Positions 45,325-55,479 of a stretch of DNA of 64,000 nt are shown here, piece after piece. Each line of letters begins with the position of its first letter. Positions within the stretch are counted from its first letter, which is position 1. The notes below the pieces were generated by a model. It saw only the letters and a list, made by a program, of their open reading frames with translations. It was not told the DNA's origin and did not search any database. Source of the DNA: Bilabrum cf. latius (Eukaryota; Bigyra: Bicosoecida; Bigyra; Bicosoecida); the NCBI GenBank assembly GCA_965178125.1, contig OZ237752.1:992001-1056000 (forward strand). Reading direction: 5' to 3'. Position numbers and translations under genes: made by a program.

Positions 45325-45518
45325 TGTATAATGTGCATTATTTCATGCTTGTTGGGAGAATCTATGGGTGAAGCCGGCGGCGAAGAGGCGCACAGTCGTT
45401 AAGCAAGCAGCCTCCCATTGCATTGCATGCTCCGCGGTGGATCGTGCACGTGTATTCCAAATCGTCATCACCATCGTCATCATCGCAGAAATCTCAATCC
45501 CCTTCCTCTTCCTCGCGC
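45325..45518. other. Convergent 3' gap
   Basis: Short region between the ferroportin TGA and the ankyrin gene stop; nothing recognisable. Confidence 0.5.
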
Positions 45519-46748
45519 TCATCGCCTGCCCCCTGGCTTGCCCCTCCTCAGGTTGTGCGCCTTGCGGTACGCGTCGAAGCCTCCACCCTTCTCGAGCTCC
45601 ACCGAGGCGCCCCAGAGCAGCAGGTGGCGGCGCTGGGGCCGACGGTACATGAGCCTCCACCGGATCGAGTACCTCAGCCGAGTGCTCTCCTGGTCAGCCG
45701 TTGATTTTTCCGCGAACGTCTCGAGGCACGCGAGCGCCCGCGCGTTGACGTACCTGGGGTCCTGCGGGGGCCTCCTCGAATCGTTGGCCACGTCCACCCC
45801 TGCGGCGATGAGCATCTCCATCACGCGGGGGGATGCGCCGCGGTGCCTCGCCAGCGATAGCACCGTGCGGGTGCCGGACCCGTCCAGCGCATTCACGTTG
45901 GCGCTGAAGCTCAGCAGCAGCCTCACGCACTCCTCCCCCTCCTCGGCCATCACGGCGCAGTGCAAGGGGGTCATGCCGCTGTGCCCCTCCCGCGCCTCGA
46001 TGTCGGCCCCGTGCTCCAGCAGCAGCCTCGCCTGCCCGTGGTTCCCCCTGAGGCAGGCCTCGTGCAGGGGGGTGCGCCCCTTGTACCTGGCCTCCAGCTG
46101 GGCGCCCGACCGCAGGAGAAGCACCGTGCAGTCGCGGTAGTAGTACCGGCCGTGCCTCGCGGCCACGTGCAGCGCCGTCATGGCGGACTTCTCTCTCTTG
46201 TTGACATCTGCGCCTGCCTCCAGCAGCAGCCGGGTGCAGTCAGAGTTGCCGAACTCGACGCCCAGCACTAGCGGAGTCTCGCCCGTGGAGCTCTGAGCGT
46301 TGGGGTCTGCCTTGTGCCGCAGCAAGGCGGAGACGCAGAGCGCGTGCCCGTCCCTGGAGGCGTAGTGCAGCGGCGTGCAGTCACCGTCGTCCTTGCAGTC
46401 GATCGTGGCCCCCGCCTCCAGCAGCATCTGCAGCACGTCCGCCCGGCCCACCAGAGCCGCCTCGTGGAGGGGGAAGACCCCGGAGGCGTTCGGTTTCTTG
46501 GGGTTGGCGCCGAACGCAAGCAGGGATCGCACGCAACCGGCGTGACCGTTCCTAACCGCCTCGCTGAGGGGCGTAGAGTCGTAGCCAAACACGTTATGCC
46601 AGTCGATGTCTGCAGCCGCGGCGGCGTCCCTGCCTCGGCCGATGCCAAATCGTTGCAATAGAGTCTCCAACACTTCCTCCCTGCCTTCACTCGCAGCCTA
46701 CCAAAGCTAGTGGGAACTAACTGTTGCAGCCGAAGCTGTTCGAGGCAT
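45519..46748 (-). CDS. Ankyrin-repeat protein (UAG-containing)
   Basis: 409 residues, stop TGA. About eight ankyrin repeats: STPLSEAVRNGHAGCVRSLL, FPLHEAALVGRADVLQMLL, TPLHYASRDGHALCVSALL, ALHVAARHGR, TPLHEACLRGNHGQARLLL, TPLHCAVMAEEGEECVRLLL and a degenerate last. The ATG at 46748 adds an N-terminus with TAGs at 46707-46709 and 46698-46700: SSH-[TAG]-LW-[TAG]-AASEGREEVLETLL, a good ankyrin-type first helix, which supports reading them as sense. The basic C-terminus (IRWRLMYRRPQRRHLLLW) is unique. Function unknown; ankyrin repeats bind proteins. Confidence 0.75.
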
Positions 46749-46862
46749 CATATGCCGGGATCTGTTGCTCATCGTTCGCCGTTGATTCCCAACTAACGAA
46801 TCGAACCTAGGTCAGCTATGCGCAATAAGTTTCAAACTGCCGAAACTGTGGTTTCGCAGTAA

Positions 46863-47218
46863 ATGAACCTATTCGCAATGCGTGTAATAATCTGTGCGCT
46901 CGCCGTTGCCAGCACTGCGCAGCTCGTTGTTCAACGCAAGCCTTTTTGTCAATCCTTTGGATGCACGGCCTGCAATGGCGAGTTGAGGAATGTCAAACTT
47001 CAATTTTGAGGTATATCGAATAATAGATGATATTCTGTTGCAGATCCGCGAGTTCCTTTGGCGACGAGGAGCAGGCTACTGCAAGCGACCTAGGTGCTTG
47101 CGCTGCACCTGCCCCAACTAAGCACAGTGCCAGGATCCAATAGATCGGTCGCCAGAAAACCCAGACGAAAGCGATCATGCACGCCTATCCAACTCAGAGG
47201 ACGGGTTCACAAGCTTGA
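46863..47218 (+). CDS. Possible small secreted Cys-rich protein, splice uncertain
   Basis: ATG at 46863 opens a signal-peptide-like frame (MNLFAMRVIICALAVASTAQ, then CQSFGCTACNGE). A strong acceptor (CTGTTGCAG, ends 47043) follows. Several joins are possible; using GTTGAG at 46982 as donor gives a second exon SASSFGDEEQATASDL with an in-frame TAG at 47141 and a TGA at 47216. On the opposite strand a 61-codon signal-like frame (46993-47178) competes. I cannot decide between them. Confidence 0.25.
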
Positions 47219-47723
47219 GCTTGGTGACTAGCTCGCATCGTGAGTGAGCAAAACGACAGCAATCGATGGAATTCACATTTCCAGCCGGCGAGCAATATAT
47301 CACTCCACTTCACCAGCTAGAGCAAATAACAGCAGCAATCGGGAGCACATCTGGTGCAGGATCAGTACACTAAGATACAACGAGCCAAGTATCGCGGAAG
47401 GTTGTCGTTGGAAGGGAATTCCATGGATAGAGCCCGTACACAAAGGAATTAAAGCGTCCAAAACCAAAACAATGGTATCATCCTTACGTTTTCAACTAGT
47501 ACGCCGGTAATTTATACTCGTGTGCCTCTTCTGTAGCCACTGACAGGTGGAAATCCTTCTGCGCGGGCCGTCGCTCCTTCTAGTTGTACTGTTTAGTTTG
47601 CTAGAATCTGATATAATTTATTCGTGAAGGTTCTCCGGGTCTGATGCGTTGAGGTCCCAAAAAATATTCCAGGTTGTTTTATCCATGGATACCCCTAGTT
47701 CCGTAAAAGCTTCTTAAGCTCAG
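47219..47723. other. Gap upstream of secreted Cys-rich gene
   Basis: AT-richer than its neighbours; short open frames only. Nothing I can assign. Confidence 0.4.
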
Positions 47724-49033
47724 ATGCAGACCGTCTTCGATGCTCCGCTCCTCCATTTCGGAGTAGTGCTCTGCCTAGCCAGCTGCACAACGGCACAATT
47801 TGTCCGTGATAGCCAATTATACCAGCAAGAACTATCTGAGTCTACTGGTGAGGTGCTCGGGATGAAATAATTAAGCAATGCGAGCCGACTAGAAGCTCAA
47901 GGTGGCCACGTAATTCGACATATCGTCTTCAAACCAAAACCTTTGGTATTGACTTCGCAGGCTAGCTTCTAGCTCAGCTGTAGAACCACCCCGACTTGGA
48001 AGATATTTATTTTCCCGGAAAGTATGACATCCCGACGCAGTTCTACAGGTTCAGGCCGCCAGTGGATTACACGCAGAACGTGATATTCGATCCGTGCCGG
48101 GACCAGGAGTATGACTGCTGCAAGGACACGTACGGCACGCCAGAGTTTCGCCGGATCCTGCCGGATGGCACGGATCTGCGACTTCGTGCTGGCGGAGAGC
48201 AGCTCCCCCTGGAGAGCAGTCGGCTGCCCACGGACAGCCTCGAGATCGACGAGCTGTGCACGGGGGAGCGCCAGCCCTTCGACTACTGCGTCCGCTCGCG
48301 GGTTGCGCGCAAGCCCTACCCGCTCACGCCGCGCTGCTGGAACAACAACGCCACAATCGTGGCAGACCGCAGCTGCAGGTCCCCCATGGACGGCAGCTCC
48401 CTGCCCCTCTGCCTGGAGCTGGCCGTCACCCAGACGGCCTACATCGTGGAGTGCGGGGGGACCTTCCGGAGGTCCCAGTCCTGCGGAACCTTCCTTGAGG
48501 TTCACCGGCCGGGGTCGGAGGAGGTGCTTGCGCAGGCTCGGTTGCGGGGGCAGTACACGAGCGGGTACCGCATGGCCGTGATGACGACGACGCACGGCGG
48601 CCGCAGCAACCGCACCCTGTGCGAGGGAAGGCACGAGCTGTGGTGGGTGCACCGCACTCGGTACGAGTACATCGTGGAGAAGGTCATGCCCTTTGAGATC
48701 GTGTCTCCCCTGTGCGACTGGGATGCGGTCAACGACAGGTTCCTAGAGTACGCCACTGTGCCCGCAGTGCCCCTCACGGGCCTGGACCCCTACGCACCGT
48801 CTAGGTTTGTCGAGGCGCACACGAGGACGTTTGGTACCCCGGGGTATCCGGGCAAGGGCATGGGTCCAGAGCTGCGGCTGTTCAACCGCAGCGCGTTCCC
48901 GCAGTCGGCTCGCTTCCAGTACGGCAGCCCATATGAATACGACTTCACGCCCGCCACGGAGGACCTCACTGTCAAGGAGGGCGAGCTGTGGGAGTCGCAT
49001 CCTGAGTCCAGGGCCAGCCAGGGAGGGGCGTGA
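47724..49033 (+). CDS. Secreted Cys-rich protein, one intron (UAG-containing)
   Basis: Exons 47724-47847 and 47961-49033, 398 residues, stop TGA. Signal peptide MQTVFDAPLLHFGVVLCLAS. The intron has donor GTGAGG and acceptor GACTTCGCAG with a TATTGAC branch-like site; exon 2 begins with two TAGs (47963, 47981) in G-[TAG]-LLAQL-[TAG]-NHPDLEDIYFPGKYD, good coding sequence on both sides. The mature part has paired cysteines (DPCRDQEYDCCKD, PRCWNNNATIVADRSCR, LCLELAV, VECGGTF, CGTF, SPLCDWD) and several NxS/T sites, so it is probably extracellular and disulfide-bonded. Family not recognised. Confidence 0.65.
47848..47960 (+). other. Spliceosomal intron in secreted Cys-rich gene
   Basis: GTGAGG...TTCGCAG, 113 bp; removal puts the signal peptide in frame with the Cys-rich exon. 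Confidence 0.65.
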
Positions 49034-49087
49034 TCGAAAACGAGGGGCGTACTGGAGATGTAACAGATGTTGTTGGTGCCTAGTATT

Positions 49088-50595
49088 ATGCCGTGTTACG
49101 AAATCGCCAAATCGCACCTTAAAATCGCACATGCGATTTGTGGTCGTGGGTTCGGATCCGCCCGGAGCCATTTTGTAACAACTGTCGCAAGTGTAACAAG
49201 ATTCAAAAATGCCTCCTGCTGCTAAATTTTGAGGTGTTGTGGAAGCCACAATGAGCGGGGGTAATAGATAATAATCAAAAGTGTCAATAGGCGCTTTGAA
49301 TCCAGCCGCAGAGTTGATCTCAGCTGCGGCATAGAACATGGTAGGAGACGAGCTCTGGCATCCAAGCTTCGAGTACGACCTACGGCACATGACGGTCAGT
49401 ATGCGGCCCAGAAGGCCCTCAACTACTCAAATAGACACGATCAAGCTTGGCGGAGGCTACAGTCCTACGGGAGATTAAAACAGTCAGCTGCAATCAGGCA
49501 TGGTATCCCGGAGGGCAGAATCCGGTGCAAGGAAGAAGTCGCAGTTCGCACCACCCCGAGTCGCTTCAGGGCCCATCCAAGCCTAGCAAGTGTGTAAAAA
49601 GACATGAATACTCTGTAGCAGAGAGGATCAAGGTCGGATTGGCTCATAACGTCCGTAGGAGACAGCAGGAGAAAAACAGAAGAGATTCCAGGAGGTGCTT
49701 CGGGTTGCTGTGCAGCTCCGAAACGTCCATGCTAAAGCCACTACGCACCGTACGACAAGGACACCAATAAAATGTTCTAGCAAATATTGAAATGCAACGA
49801 GCTGCACGCGATTCAGCCCGATGATAAGACTATAGAGCACTCCGAAAGTGAGAGCGCCAACCTGCTGGTATAGAGGTACGTCCGGTTCGCGCACTCCCTG
49901 GAGCTGACCTTGGTCGGAAATGCCAATCGGATCGTCATAGACATCGAGTAGCATGAGATCATGCCCTCTAACATGGACAAGATGGTCGATACTACCCAAT
50001 CTCCGCTCGGCCCAGGCTTCGGCAACAAAGGATGCTTCCCTTACAGTCAAGGCACAATTAGGATGTTCGGAGCGCCAACGTATCGCTTATAAGCGTTATA
50101 GATACAATATTTTACTGCGACAGTCCGATGATTTGCAATGGCCCTCCACAGTGACCAGAAAAAGGGCAAAGAAAAACCTGTTACACTTGGGCACCACGCG
50201 CCAAGAACCCATGCAAATCGCTGGACCCCTCACTTCGACACTCCATAACTTAGGAACTAGATATCATATGACTGCCGGAAAACCACCGATCGAGAGCTCT
50301 CCGCGAGCTTAAAATGGCAAAAATGAGCTCGGAGCGACTAACGGAACAATTGAGGATCAGCGGCGCCGCGAAGACGCGGCGAACCCGCAACGAACCTGTT
50401 ACAGATTCGCCGAGGGCGGATTCGGTCCCGGGACCCAAACCTATCCCACAACCACAAATCGCAACGCCAGACGTCATCCTACAACATATCAATTCTTAGT
50501 GCGCCACGCTCAGACGCTCCTCGCGCACCATAAATCAAAATAATAGTAGTTGTCATTTGCTATAAGATTTTTGGCAGCATTTCGTAACACGCCAT
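49088..50595. mobile_element. DNA transposon-like element with TIRs and TSD
   Basis: The ends are inverted repeats: ATGCCGTGTTACGAAAT at the left and the complement of ATGGCGTGTTACGAAAT at the right. Similarity continues patchily inward (GCGATTTGTGGT(C/T)GTGGG and (T/A)(T/C)CG(G/A)ATCCGCCC on both ends). It is flanked by TAGTAT on both sides (49081-49086 and 50596-50601), a probable target-site duplication. It is AT-richer than the surroundings and lies between the 3' ends of two genes. No intact transposase was seen, so it is probably non-autonomous or decayed. Confidence 0.6.
49628..50086 (-). CDS. Open frame inside the TIR element
   Basis: Plausible coding sequence without a start: WRSEHPNCALTVREASFVAE, HVRGHDLMLLDVYDDPIG, then a hydrophobic stretch (VGALTFGVLYSLIIGLNR), ending in TGA at 49628. 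Upstream TAA at 50087. It may be an exon or fragment of a captured gene or of a transposase. No match recognised. Confidence 0.35.
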   Translation of the reverse strand, partial: AIRWRSEHPNCALTVREASFVAEAWAERRLGSIDHLVHVRGHDLMLLDVYDDPIGISDQGQLQGVREPDVPLYQQVGALTFGVLYSLIIGLNRVQLVAFQYLLEHFIGVLVVRCVVALAWTFRSCTATRSTSWNLFCFSPAVSYGRYEPIRP

Positions 50596-50757
50596 TAGTA
50601 TGATTGATGGCAGTTACATTTAACCGAATTATTGTGCACGGAGTCTCCGAAACAGGCTCTCATAGCCCTAGTTCTTTTCCTGGCAGGCGCCATGCCTCAG
50701 ACGTTTCCGCATACTTTCCGGATCCCAGATCAGATCGTCATCAGGTTTCCAGCCCCC

Positions 50758-52956
50758 TCACCGCCTGCCACCATCGCTGTCGCTCGGCAGCTTCGGGGGC
50801 GGCCGGGGCCCCCTGCCTCCCGCGGTGACGATGGAGGCTGCAGCGACGGCGCACAGCAGCGACACCACGGTGGCGATGTTGTAGGGCATGGCCGTGTCGG
50901 GGGCCGGGGGCTCGACCTGCAGAGGAGGCAGGTGCAGCTGGCCGTGCCACCGGGGTGCTGGTGCGGCCCCTCGGTTTGCATGCGCCTCGCCCCACGACAC
51001 CCTAACTGGAGCCAGGTCGACCCCCCGGTGCAGGTCGGCGGGCAGCCACTCGGAGGCACGGACGGGGAGTCGCACCGGCAGGCGGATGGCTGCGGAGCAC
51101 GTAACCCGCTTGCTTGCGCCACGCGCACCATCAAGTCCCATGCCCGGATTCAAGTCCAGGTCCAGGAGCAGCCAGCCAGATGACACCCCACCATCCTCCC
51201 GCCGAGGCAGCTGCCAGTCTATTGCCACCACCCTGCCGCAAGGGGAAGCAGCCGACGTGTTGCGCCCCCCCTCTGCCCCACCACCCCCCGCCCCCAGCAG
51301 TCGCTCGGCCTCGAATCGCACCTGCAGGTCGCTCGCTAGAAGCTCGAGCATCGGTCCCAGCTGCCACTCGAGCTGCACCCGCACGGGCTTCTCCCCTGCC
51401 CCATAACTCGCTGTCGCCTGCACCGCGTCGACCAGGCCCCCTGTAGGACGGATCCCTTCCGCCCATCTGTGCGCCACCACCTGTTGATTCTCTCTCTCCC
51501 AGCCGCGAGCCACAGATGGTGCTCTTGGCACAGCCTCTGCTTGCTCCTGCCCTGCCCCTGCCCCTGCAGAGCACAGCTCGTACCGCAGGTCCAACGCCCC
51601 ACCTGGCACAGCCCTGTCCTCCTACACGTGTCCACGATCTGGCTGCATCTCTAGAGAAGAAGACGCATCGCATGGTCTCGGCCATACCTCGTCCGCAGCT
51701 CCGTGCAGCCCGCTTGCAAACACGCGAGCATCCCAGGGCACAGCTGCGAACGCACTCGAGCCTCTCACCGCGCACCCGAGCGGTCTCGAGAGGCCGTGCA
51801 TGGCTGCAGTCCGACGAGCCGGCTTCTGCAGTGCTGCCTGCACTGCACTGCAGCTCACACTCCTCCATTTGCCGCCGCCCAAACCACGTCCGGTCCCAGG
51901 CACGTGACCTGCATCGGTCTGGCCCCCGTCGCCCCCTCGCAGCCCCTCAGGCAGCTGCTCCCAGCCCGCGACCCACACCCACACCGCGCCCGCCCACTCG
52001 TCACCCCGAGGGTCCAGAGCGCCCAGGCAGCTCCGGGCATTTCGCGCCCCACCCCCGCTAGGAGTCAGTCCCATCAGCTCCCCCAGACCGACACCCCCCG
52101 GTCTCTCCAGCGCCAGCGCGCCCTCTCTGCCCCCGAGCTCCTGCCCCCACAGGAGCGGCGGCCTGCCAGCACCAGCGCGCGAGGTCCCGTCCACTCCCCT
52201 GGGCACGAGGCCAGCGGGCCCGTCACGCTCGGGGGGATCAGTCCACAGGGAATGCGGGGAGTCGCCAGACTGGAGGTCACCATCTTGATCGTCCCCTGTG
52301 CTTGCCCCACCCTGAACCTGCACCTGCCTGTCCCCCACCGGGGCCTGCACCACGATCCTGCGACCCCTCTTGCCCGGCATACCCGGCGAGACCCATGCCA
52401 GTGAAGAGTCCACCCACACCCAGCGAGTGGCATTGCGAGGCAGTCCACCGGTGGACCCGCGCTCGCCTCCAAGCCGCGCCCCTATGGAAGCTCCTGCCCA
52501 CGGGGAGGCGAGCACAGCGGTGTCAAGTACGGCCTGCAAGGGGCCCGCCCGCATTCCGCATGGTTGTAGCCGGGCCCAGCGGCCCAGCTGTGCAGCACCC
52601 AGCCGAGCCTGGGGCAAGAAACCCCGGGCAATCCAGTCCCAGCCCGAGCCGGATGTTTCGCGAGTGGCTCGCCACGAAGGCCTCAGCAGCATGGACTGCG
52701 AGTGGCGGTCTGCTAGGAGCCCGACCGTGGACCCTAGCGCGGCATCGAGGCGCCCTGCTACATGTGCAAAGTCCGCCGCGATCTCGACACTGGGCAGCTC
52801 AGGCCGCTCGTTTCGCTACCATGTCTTGCCGCCCTTGTGCACAGTTTCGAGCGATGCTCCGGCTGCAGCAGAACATGCGGTGCGTGGTAGTGATTGACTA
52901 CACTATGAACTCCATGCAAATTGGCCCAGCAGCTTTGCTGAAGATCCTCTCGCCAT
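50758..52956 (-). CDS. PIGT: GPI transamidase subunit PIG-T (UAG-containing)
   Basis: Subunit of the ER complex that transfers proteins to GPI anchors. 732 residues, stop TGA; TAGs at 52903-52905, 52816-52818 and 51622-51624. The C-terminal half is diagnostic: VVAIDWQLPRR, LDLDLNPGMG, KRVTCSAAIRLPV followed by DLHRGVDLAPVRVSW, and the PIG-T signature PDTAMPYNIATVVSLL that starts the single C-terminal membrane span. The TAG at 51622 lies in DRGHV-[TAG]-EDRAVPGGALDLRY, joining two frames of identical phase. The N-terminal part is longer and more Gly/Arg-rich than usual, and no signal peptide is visible from the ATG at 52956, so an upstream exon is possible. Divergent from PIG-M. Confidence 0.7.
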
Positions 52957-53339
52957 AGCGTGCTCGAGAGAGAGGAGCGAACCAAACGAGAGATGGTCCG
53001 CGATAGCAGATGGAAGCAAGCCCGAATCCGGGCTGCACACACGCCCTCCACGTGACTCTCTACATGAAATACCGGATCCAGCTGACGACAAGAACTCAAG
53101 TACAACTTGCTAGTTCGAATCGTTCGAAGCAGAGGGCTCGATAAAATGTCTAGGAGTTAATACCAAATCTTCTTGGATGTGAACTGCCGCAAGAATGCGG
53201 TAAATACAAGACAATATTATCAAATATACACATGCGCGCATGCGCTTTAATTGAATGCCGCTGTGCTGCGCGTGAAGAGGGGTTCTTCGTCACACTCAGC
53301 TTGAGGCACTTCCGTTTGGAGCTCCTTCCTCACTCTGCA
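52957..53339. promoter_or_regulatory. Shared region between divergent PIG-T and PIG-M
   Basis: 383 bp between the two start codons, AT-rich in its PIG-M half (ATAAAATG, AATATTATCAAATATAC at about 53210-53226). A bidirectional promoter is inferred from position only. Confidence 0.4.
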
Positions 53340-55246
53340 ATGGCAAGAATTGCAGCAGAATGTCCGTATTTGCTTTTAATCTCAATATTTATAAGAATTA
53401 TAGCTGTTATCGCTGGGGAATATATTGATCTAGTCAGTCCCGCACGGAAATACACAGATGTTGACTACGTCGTGTTCACAGATGCGGCAAGACATCTCCA
53501 GGCAGGTGGTTCTGCGTTTGACCGGGCCACGTATCGATATACACCATTAATGTGAGAACGGACTGTCCCGCTGTTGTTGCATTATTCATCCGGTGCCAGC
53601 GATCTTTGCAAACCCCAATCCTCCAGTAGATCTACTTGCCCCGCAGAGCCTGGATGTGTACGCCGAATGTTTGGCTGCATCCTTCGTTTGGTAAATTATT
53701 GTTTGCAATAGCTGACGTTCTGGTTGGAGTGGTGCTTTACGAGCTTATCCGTAAAAGCGGTGGCACTCGGCATCGAGCAGGGTGGTCTGCTGGCGTTTAC
53801 TTGCTCAATCCATTGACAATCAATGTCAGCACTAGGGGAAACTCTGACGCTATAGTTGCGTTACTAGTTCTCGCAGTGCTGTTGGTACTGCAGTTCGGCA
53901 AACAGGCAGTGCACAGCGCAAAGTAGGCTGCAGGCCAGTGGAGTGGCACGATGCATGCTCTGCTAGGTGGGGTCGTGTTAGGGCTAGCTGTCCACCTCAG
54001 AATATACCCAATCATATACGGGCTGCCCGCCGCCATTGATGTCGTAGGGTGGCACGTTATTCCGTTGCACGCGACAGCGCCGAGCTCGGAGGGCGATGCT
54101 CCTCTGATCAAGATAGCGAGCGGAAGCAGCGACGGCGATGGCAGCACTGATAGTGACAGCGATGCCGGCCCATCAATACGATCGAGGCCAAGGGCAATCA
54201 GCAGGGCGCGACAGCCTGGTTGCACGCATGCCACTAGACGGACGAAGGCTGTTGCTACCGTGCCACCGCTGTCGTCAGTGTGGGGCGATGTGCAGATGGA
54301 CCCAGCGGGAGCTGCGAATGCGGCCGTGTTGGCACTGACTATGCGGTGCTGGAGATGGGCCTCTTGCGAATCCCCAACTCGTAGCCACGCTCAAGCGCCC
54401 GCCCTCGATGGAGACCCCCCGTCCCTCGGCGTCGTCGACAGCCTCAGCCCAAGGCTCAGGCTCAGGGACTATTCCAAGAGAGCACCCCTGCGGCTGCTTG
54501 GGCTGGCCCTTGGTGCTTGCCTAGGCAGTCCGCGAGCCTGGTCACTGGTGCTGGGCCTCTTGTGTTCCACAGCTGCCGTTACATGGGGCGCCATGTCCAT
54601 GGATGGGCATCGTGGGCTGGATGCAGCTTATCTGTACCACCTCCGTCGTCAGGACAACAGGCACAACTTCTCGGCGTACTTTTACCCCCTGTACGCGCTG
54701 GCGGGTGCAGGGCACGAAAGTGCGCGGGCGTCTCTAGCGTCGCTTGCGTTTGGTCCCCAGGCCTTGCTGCTGCTGCTGGCGGGGTGCGCTCGTCCAGGAG
54801 ACCCCGGTGCATCGATGCTGCTGCAGACCATAGTGTTCGTGGGGTGGAACAAGGTGTTTACTGCGTAGTACTTTGTGTGGGTGCTGGCGCTGCTGCCGCT
54901 GGAACTGGCACAGTCTAGCTTGGGGTGGGCCTGGCCGTGGGAGCAGGCACGGCCCAGTAATCGGCGCGGAGGTGCTGGGGCATAGGACGGGGAGTGGTCC
55001 TTGTGGAGGTGGGGGGTGGTTGGGGCAGCGTGGGCCGGCTGCGTGGGGCTCTGGCTCTCGCAGGCTGGGCTACTGGAAGACGCTGGGGTGCCAACGTTCA
55101 GGCGGGTGTGGGGGGCAGGGCTGGTGCTCCTGCTGGCGCATGCCTGCATCGCTGCCCTTGTGGCCATAGCTGGGCCCGCACGTGGGAACGGGGGCAGACA
55201 AGAGGCTGTGAACGCCCTTAGTAAGTCGATAGATGTCTTGGAGTAA
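53340..55246 (+). CDS. PIGM: GPI mannosyltransferase 1, PIG-M (UAG-containing, spliced)
   Basis: ER multi-span enzyme adding the first mannose (from dolichol-P-mannose) to the GPI precursor. Exons 53340-53551 and 53647-55246, 603 residues, stop TAA followed by TGA. Seen: [17 protein letters not shown] with the luminal DXD-type motif, RATYRYTPL-(I)[17 protein letters not shown] across the splice, [58 protein letters not shown], and WNKVFTA-[TAG][11 protein letters not shown], where PIG-M proteins have an invariant Gln (NKVxTSQYF). TAGs: 53924, 54866 and 54983. A Ser/Asp-rich insert follows YGLP. All membrane segments of the family are present. Confidence 0.85.
53552..53646 (+). other. Spliceosomal intron in PIG-M
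   Basis: GTGAGA...CCCCGCAG, 95 bp. Splicing rebuilds the conserved YTPLIAWMCTPN block. Confidence 0.85.
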
Positions 55247-55479
55247 TGAATCATAATTTGCTTGCCCTGACTTGAATAATCCAATGCGATTCCGAACACA
55301 GATCGGATCCGGTGGTTCCACCTGCTCCATCCGGGTCAATTGAAGTGAATCAAGCAGAGCACCTGGGCATGGCTGTAGACCAGGCCCTCTTTGGTGCCCG
55401 GGCGATTCACTTCTCAGGTTGAGTCTAGACTCTAGAGCCCACCCGAAGCCCGACCACGAGGATAGATTCTTACTGCCAC

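Noticed and set aside
46800-46840. tRNA-like B box (GGTTCGATTCG, minus strand)
   Set aside because: The flanks do not form a T-stem and no acceptor or anticodon arm could be built, so no tRNA is called, including the expected tRNA-Gln(CUA).
50632-51183. Plus-strand frame with signal-peptide-like ALIALVLFLAGAMPQ
   Set aside because: It overlaps the 3' half of PIG-T antisense and has no recognised continuation; it may be a short exon but cannot be supported.
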